NCBI GenBank assembly: GCA_016212295.1
Contig: JACRGO010000030.1
Coordinates: 1 to 20,036 of the forward strand
Source of the DNA: Nitrospinota bacterium
Lineage (GTDB): Bacteria; Nitrospinota; Nitrospinia; JACRGO01
DNA: 20,036 nucleotides
Reading direction: 5' to 3'
Under the pieces are notes generated by a model. That model saw nothing but the letters and a program-made list of their open reading frames with translations, had not been told where the DNA came from and searched no databases. How positions within the stretch are numbered: the stretch's first letter is position 1; each line of letters starts with the position of its first letter. Position numbers and translations under genes: made by a program. This document shows, piece after piece, positions 1-7,003 of the stretch.

Positions 1-297
1 CGGCCTTACATAACAAAATTTAATTTTAAAACGGTTGAGCTTCAATATTAACGGGAAACCTAACGTATTTTAGAGCTTAACCCCAAAAAACGCCTCATAA
101 AAATTCCTTAACTTAATGGCAGTGAGGGAGGACCCTGGGAGCGCGCGCAAGTTTATTTCTGGGCGTAATAATATCACCGAACGTTTGAATGCGTCGAAAT
201 TTATTTTAGTTGCGGTCATGCCGCGCTATGAGACCAAATAAAATGTATATACAAAGCAAAATATCTTTGTTTCAGAAATTTCGTGATACAATAACTC
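1..297. other. Gene-free left edge
   Basis: I see no convincing gene here. The stretch is AT-rich with stop codons in all frames. A small GCGG-N5-CCGC hairpin lies near 212-224. The last 15 bases before the next gene contain a TACAAT box at 287-292, only 5 nt before its ATG. Confidence 0.4.
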
Positions 298-546
298 ATG
301 GTAAGGATTCACCCACATGCAAGAGAACGTCTTATTGAAAGGGGGGCGAGTGAACAGGAAATTATTTCCACAGTTGAAACCGGCGAAACCTTCCCCGCGA
401 AATATGGCCGCACCGGCTTCAGAAGAAATTTTCACTTTGATGCCGCATGGCGCGGCAAGCATTATAAAACCAAACAGGTTGAAGCTTTTGCTGTAAAGGA
501 AAATAATGGCTGGATTGTTATTACAATAATAGTCCGGTATTTTTAA
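298..546 (+). CDS. DUF4258 family protein (putative toxin-like partner)
   Basis: This 82-aa protein has the layout of DUF4258 proteins. The N-terminus reads MVRIHPHARERLIERG (the 'HA-x-R-x-x-ERG' signature), followed by a helix (EQEIISTVETGE), a basic central part (GRTGFRRNFHF) and a hydrophobic C-terminal strand (IVITIIVRYF). DUF4258 proteins are small and are often compared with the RelE/ParE toxin fold. No function has been shown for this one. It lies 19 nt before a DUF2283 gene, a pairing seen repeatedly in bacteria and often treated as a putative toxin-antitoxin module. The ATG at 298 matches the family start, but no Shine-Dalgarno precedes it. A TACAAT box 5 nt upstream would put transcription start almost on the ATG. 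Family assignment is good; the toxin role is inference. Confidence 0.8.
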   Translation: MVRIHPHARERLIERGASEQEIISTVETGETFPAKYGRTGFRRNFHFDAAWRGKHYKTKQVEAFAVKENNGWIVITIIVRYF

Positions 547-565
547 GCAAAGGAGACAAACTCTG

Positions 566-808
566 ATGAAATTAACATACGATCCAAGGTATAACGTCGC
601 ATATTTAAGATTGCATGAAAAAAGGGCGGAGGTTGATACATTGAAAATAAGTGACGAAATTAATATAGACATCGCCCCTGACGGTTCAATCTATGGCATT
701 GAATTATTAAATGCGAATGAACAATTCAGGAAAGAGGACGACGGGAAACTACTCGTAATAAATGAAGCTACCGGTGACAGAGCGGAAGTTGTCTTATCAG
801 GCGTATAG
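566..808 (+). CDS. DUF2283 family protein (putative antitoxin-like partner)
   Basis: This 80-aa protein opens with MKLTYDPRYNVAYLRL, the typical DUF2283 start. An 'INIDIAPDGSIYGIELLNA' segment at about residues 33-51 matches the family's 'D-x-D-G-x-I-x-G-I-E-I-L' motif. It follows the DUF4258 gene by 19 nt and has a good ribosome-binding site (AAAGGAG) ending about 10 nt before the ATG, unlike its partner. The two are very likely co-transcribed. The biochemical role of DUF2283 is unknown. Pairing with DUF4258 suggests it binds and restrains that protein, by analogy with toxin-antitoxin operons. No DNA-binding domain is obvious, so autoregulation cannot be read from the sequence. Confidence 0.8.
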   Translation: MKLTYDPRYNVAYLRLHEKRAEVDTLKISDEINIDIAPDGSIYGIELLNANEQFRKEDDGKLLVINEATGDRAEVVLSGV

Positions 809-978
809 AATACTAACAAAAGATATTTTAAATTTCAGATTGCGGATTTTAGATTGGAAGAATATAAAAACAAAATATCCTGTTTTATTAAATTGTGAGA
901 GACGAATTCTTAGAATGAGCATGTAAGAATCTAAGAGACCAAACAGCCATATATCCTCGTTATTCAATCCCTCGCTCA

Positions 979-1176
979 ATGAAACAAAAACTCAAGGAAT
1001 TTCAGGCGGACCTGAACAGAATGCCCAGGGCCAGGGCGAAACAGACAATAAGTTCCAAAGTTTCAAACATATCCTCCACCTTTGAAAAAAGAATTGGTTA
1101 TATGCAAGAAGCAAATACCATACCCGTATTTAACGGCGATATTTTGGCGGAGTTTAGGGAAAACTGGAAAAAATAA
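979..1176 (+). CDS. Small hypothetical protein, doubtful
   Basis: This 65-aa frame encodes a basic, lysine-rich peptide (MKQKLKEFQADLNRMPRA... to ...AEFRENWKK). I recognise no domain, signal peptide or membrane segment. It has no clear ribosome-binding site. Its stop codon overlaps the left arm of a strong hairpin (1176-1220). It could be a small gene, the tail of a lost gene, or a chance frame in a repeat-rich spacer. Its position, in the same direction as the DUF4258/DUF2283 pair but 170 nt beyond it, gives no functional clue. Confidence 0.3.
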   Translation: MKQKLKEFQADLNRMPRARAKQTISSKVSNISSTFEKRIGYMQEANTIPVFNGDILAEFRENWKK

Positions 1177-1220
1177 AGCGCTTTCCACACAAAAAGGGGA
1201 AAATTGTGCGGAAAGCGCTT
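1176..1220. terminator. Strong hairpin, possible minus-strand terminator
   Basis: Arms 1176-1191 (AAGCGCTTTCCACACA) and 1205-1220 pair over 16 positions with one mismatch, around a 13-nt loop. Read on the minus strand the stem is followed by TTTATTTTTTCC, a T-rich tract as in a Rho-independent terminator. It could end transcripts coming from the protease gene to the right. On the plus strand it is followed by G and A runs instead, so it would not terminate there. Confidence 0.5.
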
Positions 1221-1356
1221 GGGGGGAGGAGAAAAGAAAAATGAAAAAAATAGTGCTTTTGTATAATTAGACTGTCCAGGCCAAAATTAGTTCCAGGAAT
1301 TTTCAAATAAAAATTCAGGCATAAATAATAAACGCAAAAGATGAATCAGCCGCCAG

Positions 1357-1549
1357 GCCGCGAAGTCTCGCTAAGTTTTTTTTCTTAGGGACTTGGCAAA
1401 TACTAAATACCATTTATTAACCGCGGAGACGCAGTGGCGCGGAGAAAAAATTCTTTAATTTCAATATATGTTTTTCTCAGCGTCTCTGTGTCTCCGCGGT
1501 ATATGTTTAATTTCTAAGTCCCTTAGCGGTCCTTGGCGTTCTTCGCGGC
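1357..1549. repeat. Nested palindromic intergenic element (MITE-like)
   Basis: A core stem pairs 1420-1430 (ACCGCGGAGAC) with 1490-1500. A further match, GAGAAAAA (1442-1449) with TTTTTCTC (1471-1478), is in exact register with it. Outside the core, AGGGACTT (about 1387-1394) faces AAGTCCCT, CGCTAAG faces CTTAGCG, and the ends GCCGCGAAG (1357-1365) and CTTCGCGGC (1541-1549) pair again with a 14-nt offset. The whole is a roughly 190-nt imperfect inverted repeat. It stops 15 nt before the stop codon of the M48 protease gene and codes for nothing visible. The rest of the 1221-1563 gap shows no gene. Confidence 0.65.
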
Positions 1550-1563
1550 TTTCATTCCGCCCA

Positions 1564-3375
1564 TTATTTCTTCCTGAACTTTTCCAACTGCCTTTCATAG
1601 TGGGTTTTGTCGCCCTTCTCCAATCGCAGCGCCTCTTCCTCTGTCTGAATCGCCTTGCCGGTCTCTCCGTTCACGAAATAACACTCCGCCAGGGTGTCCA
1701 GGACATACGATTTCCTCTCAATGGACGCGGCCGATTCCGCCAATTTCAGGCCCTCCTTGTAATCGCGAAGGGCGGCGTCCTTGCCTGTAACCAGGAGCCA
1801 TGCAAGATTATTCAAGGCGGTCGCGTTCCCTGGATCAAGCTCCAGCGCCCGCCTGTAGGACCCCACGGCGCCGCGCTCGTCATTTTTCTCCATTCGCACT
1901 GTCGCCAGGAGAAGGTGGAGGTCGACGCTGTCCCCCTTTGTTTCCCCCATTTTCAAAAGACTAGTTTCAATCAGGCTGAGCTTGATGGATTCCAGCGGCG
2001 GGTGCTGCCGGGACAAGACAAAGAAGGCAAGGGCTATGGCAAGGACCGAGGCGAAGAGGGATTTAGAGTAAAAAACCTTTCTGTTGTGCCTTGGACCCCT
2101 TTCCGCCCGGTCTTCGCACTCCATCAGGAAATCCACCCGTTCCCTTATGCTGTAATGGTGCCAGTTGGGGGCGTCCATATCAATCCCGTTCACGAGCGCC
2201 ACCTTTTCCAGCGCGGACACCAGGGGACCGGAGCGGCCCATCATATTCAGGGAGAAGAGGTCCGCCTGTCTTTCGAAATTCCGTGAAAAAAAACCGAAAA
2301 GATACCGGAAATAGAGCACGAGAATGGCCGCCATCGGGGCGAAAAAAAGAAAGACCATGATCCTTTTGTCGCCGCTTATGAAAAAATCCGGGAAAGCGCC
2401 GATGGTCCCGCTCAGGTAGAGCAGCAAAAAGAAGGCGTCCGGGTACAGGAAGGAAATTATCACGTAGCCCATGAAGAAGAAGAGGAAAAAATGCAGGTGC
2501 CCTTTTTTTGTGTGCCCGAGTTCGTGGGCCAGGACGGATTTCAATTCTTCCCTGGAAAGGATTTTAATTATTGACGGCGTGAGCAGAATATAACGGAAGC
2601 GGCCTATTATTCCCATGACCCCGGCCGTGATGATCTGGGCCTCCATGACCGGCCACATGATGGCGCGCCTGACCCTTACCCCGGCCGTTTCACATATTTC
2701 AGCCAGCAAATGGAGAAGGTCCGGGTCTTCCACCGGCCTGCAGCCCCAGATGAGTTGGATAAAAAGGGGGAAGAATATCCCCAGGAAAAGGAAAAAAAAG
2801 GCGTAAAGGATCAACTGGCTCCATTCGTGCGCAGCCAGGAGGTCCTGAATGTCCCTTGGGAGCAGGAAGGCAAGGTCAACGCAGAAGGTGGCGATGGTCC
2901 AGGGCAGTATTACAGGGAGATTGAAACGAAGCTGCGAGAATATATAACCCGCCCTGGATAGGGACGACTGGAAAAATACGCGGTAATAAGGCCAGGCATG
3001 GAACCACAGGATGGCGAGTAAGAGAAAAAAAGGCAGGACTCCCAGGACATTCCGCAGGGTCTCCGAAGGAAAAGTGGACAAAAAGCTTTTCCACTCCAGG
3101 AAAAAAATCAGCACCGCGTAAAAGGCAAGGGCCAGGAACAGATGCCTGTTCAGGTGAAAATGGAATTTCCCCCTTTGCCACCTCCCGCCAGCCGGCAAAT
3201 CCTCCAAGTGTCCCAAATTTTTTTTTAGGGACCAGCGGACTATATAAGAGTACAGTGAAAAATAAAGAATCAGTACCGGGAGATGGAAAAACCAGGGATG
3301 ACGGGGCCAGTCTCCGGGAAGGTGGATGGAATATGCCAGGATGGCGAAGATGATGAAGATAAAATTGGTGAACAT
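1564..3375 (-). CDS. Membrane M48-family zinc metalloprotease with C-terminal TPR repeats
   Basis: This 603-aa integral membrane protein has about six hydrophobic segments in its first 210 residues. The zinc-protease core then carries HELGH at 284-288, with the third zinc ligand in ERQAD at 368-372. Two strongly hydrophobic stretches (about 292-325 and 338-362) flank these motifs, as in HtpX/Ste24-like M48 peptidases. One more membrane segment (about 438-455) precedes a soluble tail. The tail has TPR-like helices from about 482 to 595, with 'AVGSYRRALELDPGNATALNNLA' as the clearest repeat, split here by family pattern. M48 proteases degrade or process membrane and envelope proteins. The TPR tail probably recruits substrates or partners. 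The first ATG is at 3375, with no strong ribosome-binding site. PilZ lies upstream on the same strand, 230 nt away. Confidence 0.9.
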   Translation of the reverse strand: MFTNFIFIIFAILAYSIHLPGDWPRHPWFFHLPVLILYFSLYSYIVRWSLKKNLGHLEDLPAGGRWQRGKFHFHLNRHLFLALAFYAVLIFFLEWKSFLSTFPSETLRNVLGVLPFFLLLAILWFHAWPYYRVFFQSSLSRAGYIFSQLRFNLPVILPWTIATFCVDLAFLLPRDIQDLLAAHEWSQLILYAFFFLFLGIFFPLFIQLIWGCRPVEDPDLLHLLAEICETAGVRVRRAIMWPVMEAQIITAGVMGIIGRFRYILLTPSIIKILSREELKSVLAHELGHTKKGHLHFFLFFFMGYVIISFLYPDAFFLLLYLSGTIGAFPDFFISGDKRIMVFLFFAPMAAILVLYFRYLFGFFSRNFERQADLFSLNMMGRSGPLVSALEKVALVNGIDMDAPNWHHYSIRERVDFLMECEDRAERGPRHNRKVFYSKSLFASVLAIALAFFVLSRQHPPLESIKLSLIETSLLKMGETKGDSVDLHLLLATVRMEKNDERGAVGSYRRALELDPGNATALNNLAWLLVTGKDAALRDYKEGLKLAESAASIERKSYVLDTLAECYFVNGETGKAIQTEEEALRLEKGDKTHYERQLEKFRKK

Positions 3376-3422
3376 CAAGCCAAAAATATTTGAAATTTTA
3401 ATAAAAGGCGCAATGTTTTTAC

Positions 3423-3538
3423 ACTGCCTTGCGGCAGTAACCTTGGCCGATAAGTTACTGAAAAATGATTTCTCTTTTTTCTCCTGGTTTCCTGGATTCC
3501 TTATTCATATTTTTATATTAGTAAGCCAGGAAGGCAGG
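3423..3538. repeat. Two hairpins between the PilZ and M48 genes
   Basis: ACTGCC-TTGC-GGCAGT at 3423-3438 is a perfect 6-bp stem with a tetraloop. A second inverted repeat pairs CCTGGTTTCCTGG (3483-3495) with CCAGGAAGGCAGG (3526-3538), 11 of 13 positions, across an AT-rich 30-nt loop. Both could end or process the PilZ transcript. No gene is convincing in this 230-nt gap. Confidence 0.4.
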
Positions 3539-3605
3539 AAAAACTTTCTGAATGAAAAAAACGGCAGGCACAGGCTTTCGTTATGCCTGAAGGAGTGGTG
3601 AACCT

Positions 3606-4226
3606 TTATTCATTAGCGGACCGGATTATTTCCCTTTGGCGTTTAAATAGGTAGGCGATCAGGGCCTCCTGGTCGTCCCTGTTGATGGCCTCAAAGACAA
3701 CAGCCGCTTCGTAAACAGAATTTCCGTCTTCCTTTTTTTCCACTCGTTGGATCTTCCCCAGGACCTCGACTGCAAAAGTTGGGTAGGTATGGGGAGATAT
3801 TCTGAGCTTCAAATATTGATCGGTTTCCAATGCCCCTCCCATTTCCGTCATCTTTAGTCCCTGTCCCCCTAATTCAATGCAGGTGGCCTTCCCCTTCCAT
3901 TCCTCAAGCCCTGCCCTGGAGATGGTGGAGTAAATCAGATCCAGTTTATTGTTGAGAAGCCTCCACATGTGGACAAAGGCATGGCCGAAGGAGTTTTCCA
4001 GTTCCTGCTCCATGGTTTGGATGGAGTAGACGTCCTGAACAGGAGAGGGGATTCCTTCACGGTCGCTTGTCCTGTGGAAGCAAAAGGAGTCCTTTATGGA
4101 CCCATACTCCTTTTCGGACAGAGGAGTGAAGAGGAGGGGAAAATGGACCGCCACTCTAAGGGAGTCCCTCATCTCTTCTTTTTTACTGCCGGTTCCTTTT
4201 TGGTTATACTGATTCACTCGCGACAC
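3606..4226 (-). CDS. PilZ-domain protein, probable cyclic di-GMP receptor
   Basis: The 206-aa product shows both PilZ c-di-GMP-binding motifs in order. RxxxR occurs as R20-DSL-R24. A degenerate (D/N)xSxxG occurs as ELGGQG at 118-123, in 'CIELGGQGLKM'. Between them is an unusually long insert of about 90 residues with a helical stretch (VHMWRLLNNKLDLIYS). After the second motif come the expected strands (YLKLRISPHTYPTFAVEVLG, YEAAVVFEAINRDDQEALIAYLF) and a C-terminal helix. PilZ proteins pass the c-di-GMP signal to motility, polysaccharide or adhesion machinery. The Asp-to-Glu and Ser-to-Gly changes in the second motif may weaken binding. The start is uncertain: a GTG at 4226, or an ATG at 4172 that would place RxxxR at the extreme N-terminus. 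Neither has a good ribosome-binding site. Confidence 0.78.
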   Translation of the reverse strand: MSRVNQYNQKGTGSKKEEMRDSLRVAVHFPLLFTPLSEKEYGSIKDSFCFHRTSDREGIPSPVQDVYSIQTMEQELENSFGHAFVHMWRLLNNKLDLIYSTISRAGLEEWKGKATCIELGGQGLKMTEMGGALETDQYLKLRISPHTYPTFAVEVLGKIQRVEKKEDGNSVYEAAVVFEAINRDDQEALIAYLFKRQREIIRSANE

Positions 4227-4303
4227 ATTCTTTTGCTTTTTCGACGTTAATGTTTAAGGTATTGCCACTTTAATTTACCAAATTTAGCTGTTTTAGTAAA
4301 TCC

Positions 4304-4347
4304 ACGTAGTTATACGTATTGACTTTTGTCCTGCATTAAAGTAGTAT
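4304..4347 (+). promoter_or_regulatory. Sigma-70-type promoter with adjacent inverted repeat
   Basis: A -35 box TTGACT (4319-4324) and a -10 box TAGTAT (4342-4347) are separated by exactly 17 nt, predicting a start near 4354 and a 39-nt leader to the ATG at 4393. Touching the -35 box is the inverted repeat ACGTA-gtta-TACGT (4304-4317), well placed for an operator or activator site. No regulator is encoded next door. Confidence 0.55.
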
Positions 4348-4392
4348 CAAAATTTTGGACAAACCAAAGAATACAAGTCCATCTTACAATAT

Positions 4393-4782
4393 ATGGCGCT
4401 TAGTGGCCTATTGCGCGTTGACATGTTGTACGATATGCTTGCCGAAAGACATTTATGCAACAGCCTCTTTAATGGTAGAAGAAAGCTTGAGCATACTTTT
4501 AACCACGTTATAAAGCAAGCAAAACTTAGCGCAAAACCTTTTCTTAGGAAGGGGCATGAAAAAGGGATGAAAGGAGGTGAAAGGTATGTGCAAAAAATTT
4601 TAAGCAGAAGGGACTATCATGATAATAACTTTTTCTGGCCATGGAGACGGGTAAATGTTAACAGGCATTATAGCCTCCTTACGAAAATTTCATGGAAGAG
4701 GTTGCTAAAAAAGCCAGAAACAAAAGGAAAAATTCATGCCGCCATGATTTTTCTTAAACTTCAATTGAAAAGGCAAAAATGA
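4393..4782 (+). CDS. Hypothetical basic protein of unknown function
   Basis: This 129-aa frame encodes a very basic protein, rich in Lys, Arg and His, with no domain, signal peptide or membrane segment that I recognise. Its support is positional: a good promoter lies just upstream (4319-4347), and its TGA overlaps the ATG of the next frame as ATGA, typical of translational coupling. Against it, the ATG at 4393 has no Shine-Dalgarno. A perfect one (AAAGGAGGTG, 4570-4579) lies inside it, serving a five-codon minigene in another frame. The stretch is more AT-rich than the neighbouring genes. It may be a real coupled gene, a decayed gene, or a structured leader RNA for the exported protein that follows. 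I assign no function. Confidence 0.4.
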   Translation: MALSGLLRVDMLYDMLAERHLCNSLFNGRRKLEHTFNHVIKQAKLSAKPFLRKGHEKGMKGGERYVQKILSRRDYHDNNFFWPWRRVNVNRHYSLLTKISWKRLLKKPETKGKIHAAMIFLKLQLKRQK

Positions 4783-5198
4783 GATTTAAATCAATAATCA
4801 CTGGAGCGCTATTAATAATCATGTCCTTCGGCATTAACGCCTATGCCGGTGATGGACAAATCGATTCAACAAGCACAAGCAGGCTAGGTTCCAAAAGCAC
4901 AATTAAAATAACAATAGTGGATAAATGCAATGACGGTTATGAAATTGATTACCGCTTTTATGACACAACAAACAACCTTGTCTGGCCCTCAAGCTCTGCT
5001 TATTACTATACCCAAAAATATGCCAAACGCTATGTTTCCACTTTACTCTGTCAAACTGGAGCAACGGTATGTTACGGCGGAAATACCGGAAATCTTCTTT
5101 CCTGGGGAGTAGGCATTGACTATACGGAGTCTTGTTCGGATTGCTGTGTAATATGCAGAAAAGGCGTTAATATTACCAGGAATCTCACATGCTTTTAG
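4779..5198 (+). CDS. Exported cysteine-rich hypothetical protein
   Basis: This 139-aa protein begins with a textbook Sec signal peptide: MRFK, a hydrophobic core (ITGALLIIMSFGINA) and a likely cleavage after A-Y-A near residue 23. The mature part of about 115 residues is polar and strand-rich. It carries eight cysteines, four of them packed as C-x2-CC-x2-C in 'ESCSDCCVICRK', plus three upstream and one at the penultimate residue. That suggests disulfide bonds or a metal site in the periplasm or outside the cell. I do not recognise the family. It overlaps the preceding frame by ATGA and appears to share its promoter. It is AT-rich compared with its neighbours, which would fit horizontal acquisition. 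The downstream gap to 5343 holds no visible gene. Confidence 0.72.
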   Translation: MRFKSIITGALLIIMSFGINAYAGDGQIDSTSTSRLGSKSTIKITIVDKCNDGYEIDYRFYDTTNNLVWPSSSAYYYTQKYAKRYVSTLLCQTGATVCYGGNTGNLLSWGVGIDYTESCSDCCVICRKGVNITRNLTCF

Positions 5199-5343
5199 AT
5201 CTTACACGTTCATTCTGAGAATTTATCTCGCACATTTTATTTCCGGCAATGAGCCAAAAATATTTAAAATTTCAAAAAGGCGGCAAAAAGCAAAACGTTT
5301 CATGGCAAAAAAAAGTTCCAAACTCTTTAATTCCCCCAGGCCG

Positions 5344-6795
5344 TTACGTTCCCTCCGGCGGGCTGACCCGCGCCTTTGCAGATGAACTCCAGACGGTCCT
5401 CAGAAAGGCGGCAAATCCCAGGAGCAAACCATGCAGACTGCCGGGAGCGCCAAGGAGCCTCCTCAGATAGGAAAAGATAACCCGCGGGCGCAGGTAGAAA
5501 CCGGCCAGGAATTTCTTTTGGTATTCCTCGAGCTTTTCTCTTGAAAGACCGTTCGGGACGAACACCACATCCAGGAGGTTCATCTTCTCCCAATCCTTTT
5601 CCACTTGGCCGAACTTCTGCCCTATCTCGTACATCTCCGATCCGGGAAAAGGGATCATCTGGGAGACGCTTATGTCGTCCAGGGGAAGGCCCTTGGCGAA
5701 GTCGATGGTCCTTTGCATGGTGGCCTCGGTCTCCATCGGGAAGCCGAGGATGAAAAATCCCTTGCTGTGGATGCCGGCCTCGCGCGTCCATCTGACGGCC
5801 TGGGTGATTTGATGGAGTTTTATCTGTTTTTTGGCGAAATCAAGGATGGCCTGCTCGCCGCTTTCGATTCCATAGGCTATCTGCCAGCACCCGGCGCGTT
5901 TCATCAGCTTAAGGATATCGGGCTTGACCGCGTTCACCCTACCGTTGCAGGTCCAGCTTATATGTATTTTTTTCCTTATAAGGGTCTCGCAGAGTTTCAC
6001 CAGCCTTTTCTTGAAGATAATGAAGGTGTCGTCCTCAAAGGAGATATCCCGGACTCCATGCTTATTATAGAGGATTTCGATCATGTTGATGATGTAAGGG
6101 GCGCTGAAGGGACGGTACTGCCTGCTGAAAACCGAGGTATCGCAGAATATGCACCGGTGCGGACACCCTCGTGAAGTCACCAGATACGTGGCCGGAAATC
6201 TTTTGCACTTGAAGGCGGCTGGACGGTATCCGCCGGGGAAATCCGGCAAGAGGTCCCATGCCGGCAAGGGCAGGGAGTCCAGGTCCTTTATGGATTCTCT
6301 TTGCCCGGTGAAGCGGAAGTCTCCGTTCTCCATGAAGGCAAGGCCGGGGATTTTGCTGAAATCGTCCCCTGACCTCAATGCCCGCGCGAGTTCCACTATG
6401 GTGTTTTCCCCCTCCCCGATGATCCCCATGTCGAAATCGTGGTAACGCTCAAGTGTCTCCTTCGGGACGGCGGTTATATGTGCCCCTCCCACGGCGATTT
6501 TGATTCCAGGGTCCCTGGCCTTGAGCTGTTCCGCCAGCTTTGCGGCCTTGCAAATGGAAGGGGTGACTGCGCTCATTCCCACGAACCGGGCGCCGAAGGA
6601 AGTTATCCGGTCAATGCATTCCGCGTAACTTAAATTTTGGGCCGCGGCGTCTATGGCCTTTACTGGAAATCCTTCCTTCCTGAGGACCGAGGCAAGGCAC
6701 AATACTCCGAGGCTTGGGAGGTTGCTTCCGGCCCCGGCGAGTTTTCCATAGCGTTCTTCCAGGGAGTGGGGCGGATTGATAATGACTGTTTTCAT
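5344..6795 (-). CDS. B12-binding-type radical SAM protein
   Basis: The 483-aa product starts at an ATG at 6795 (MKTVIINPPHSLEERYG). An in-frame TTG 36 nt further upstream is possible but less likely. Residues 1-140 form a Rossmann-like cobalamin-binding-type domain: 'NLPSLGVLCLASVLRKEG', 'VGMSAVTPSI', 'IAVGGAHITAVPKETL', 'DMGIIGEGENTI'. No obvious DxHxxG B12-ligand motif is present. The radical SAM core follows, with the iron-sulfur motif C211-x3-C215-x2-C218 (CPHRCIFC) after 'YLVTSRG'. Later core motifs are 'FEDDTF', 'YGIESGEQ' and 'GFFILGFPMETE'. Such proteins perform radical methylation or rearrangement in lipid, cofactor or natural-product synthesis. The substrate cannot be read here and no pathway genes lie beside it. 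It is divergent from proC. Confidence 0.9.
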   Translation of the reverse strand: MKTVIINPPHSLEERYGKLAGAGSNLPSLGVLCLASVLRKEGFPVKAIDAAAQNLSYAECIDRITSFGARFVGMSAVTPSICKAAKLAEQLKARDPGIKIAVGGAHITAVPKETLERYHDFDMGIIGEGENTIVELARALRSGDDFSKIPGLAFMENGDFRFTGQRESIKDLDSLPLPAWDLLPDFPGGYRPAAFKCKRFPATYLVTSRGCPHRCIFCDTSVFSRQYRPFSAPYIINMIEILYNKHGVRDISFEDDTFIIFKKRLVKLCETLIRKKIHISWTCNGRVNAVKPDILKLMKRAGCWQIAYGIESGEQAILDFAKKQIKLHQITQAVRWTREAGIHSKGFFILGFPMETEATMQRTIDFAKGLPLDDISVSQMIPFPGSEMYEIGQKFGQVEKDWEKMNLLDVVFVPNGLSREKLEEYQKKFLAGFYLRPRVIFSYLRRLLGAPGSLHGLLLGFAAFLRTVWSSSAKARVSPPEGT

Positions 6796-6857
6796 TATAA
6801 TACAGATATCACTATTGAGTTTGATTGTCAATTTGGGTTGCGGTTAAATGGTGAGGC

Positions 6858-6878
6858 CGGATTTTTACTGAAAATCCG
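6858..6878. repeat. 8-bp hairpin between divergent genes
   Basis: CGGATTTT (6858-6865) pairs perfectly with AAAATCCG (6871-6878) around a 5-nt loop. It lies in the divergent gap between the radical SAM gene and proC, upstream of the proC promoter. It may be an operator or a chance palindrome. Confidence 0.35.
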
Positions 6879-6904
6879 CATGGAGCGGCCTTATGCCGAC
6901 CGTC

Positions 6905-6933
6905 TTGACTTCAAAACACTCCTGTAATAAATT
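6905..6933 (+). promoter_or_regulatory. Probable promoter of proC-yggT-divIVA
   Basis: TTGACT (6905-6910) and TAAATT (6928-6933) are 17 nt apart, a reasonable sigma-70 pair pointing at proC. It predicts a transcript start near 6940 and so a leader of about 64 nt that contains the whole hairpin repeat 6955-6997. Confidence 0.5.
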
Positions 6934-6954
6934 AGGTGAGGACGTGATGGGAAG

Positions 6955-6997
6955 CGGTTGAAAAACTTGCGCGGAAAACGCAAATTTCTGAACGTAA
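6955..6997 (+). repeat. 43-nt hairpin repeat, copy 1 (proC leader)
   Basis: This copy matches copy 2 (8713-8755) at 41 of 43 positions. Both start CGGTTGAAAAA, end TCTGAACGTAA and contain a central hairpin. Here the stem is AAACTTGCG / CGCAAATTT with one mismatch and a 7-nt loop. It ends 6 nt before the ATG of proC. It is REP-like: short, non-coding and palindromic. Confidence 0.85.
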
Positions 6998-7003
6998 TAA
7001 ATA

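Noticed and set aside
1468-2286. A 272-codon open frame on the plus strand
   Set aside because: It lies antisense to the M48 protease gene, whose zinc motifs and TPRs make the minus strand clearly the coding one; the plus frame has no recognisable domain.
3326-3601. A 91-codon plus-strand frame across the start of the M48 gene
   Set aside because: It overlaps the protease N-terminus antisense, has no ribosome-binding site and covers the hairpins at 3423-3538; a chance frame is simpler.
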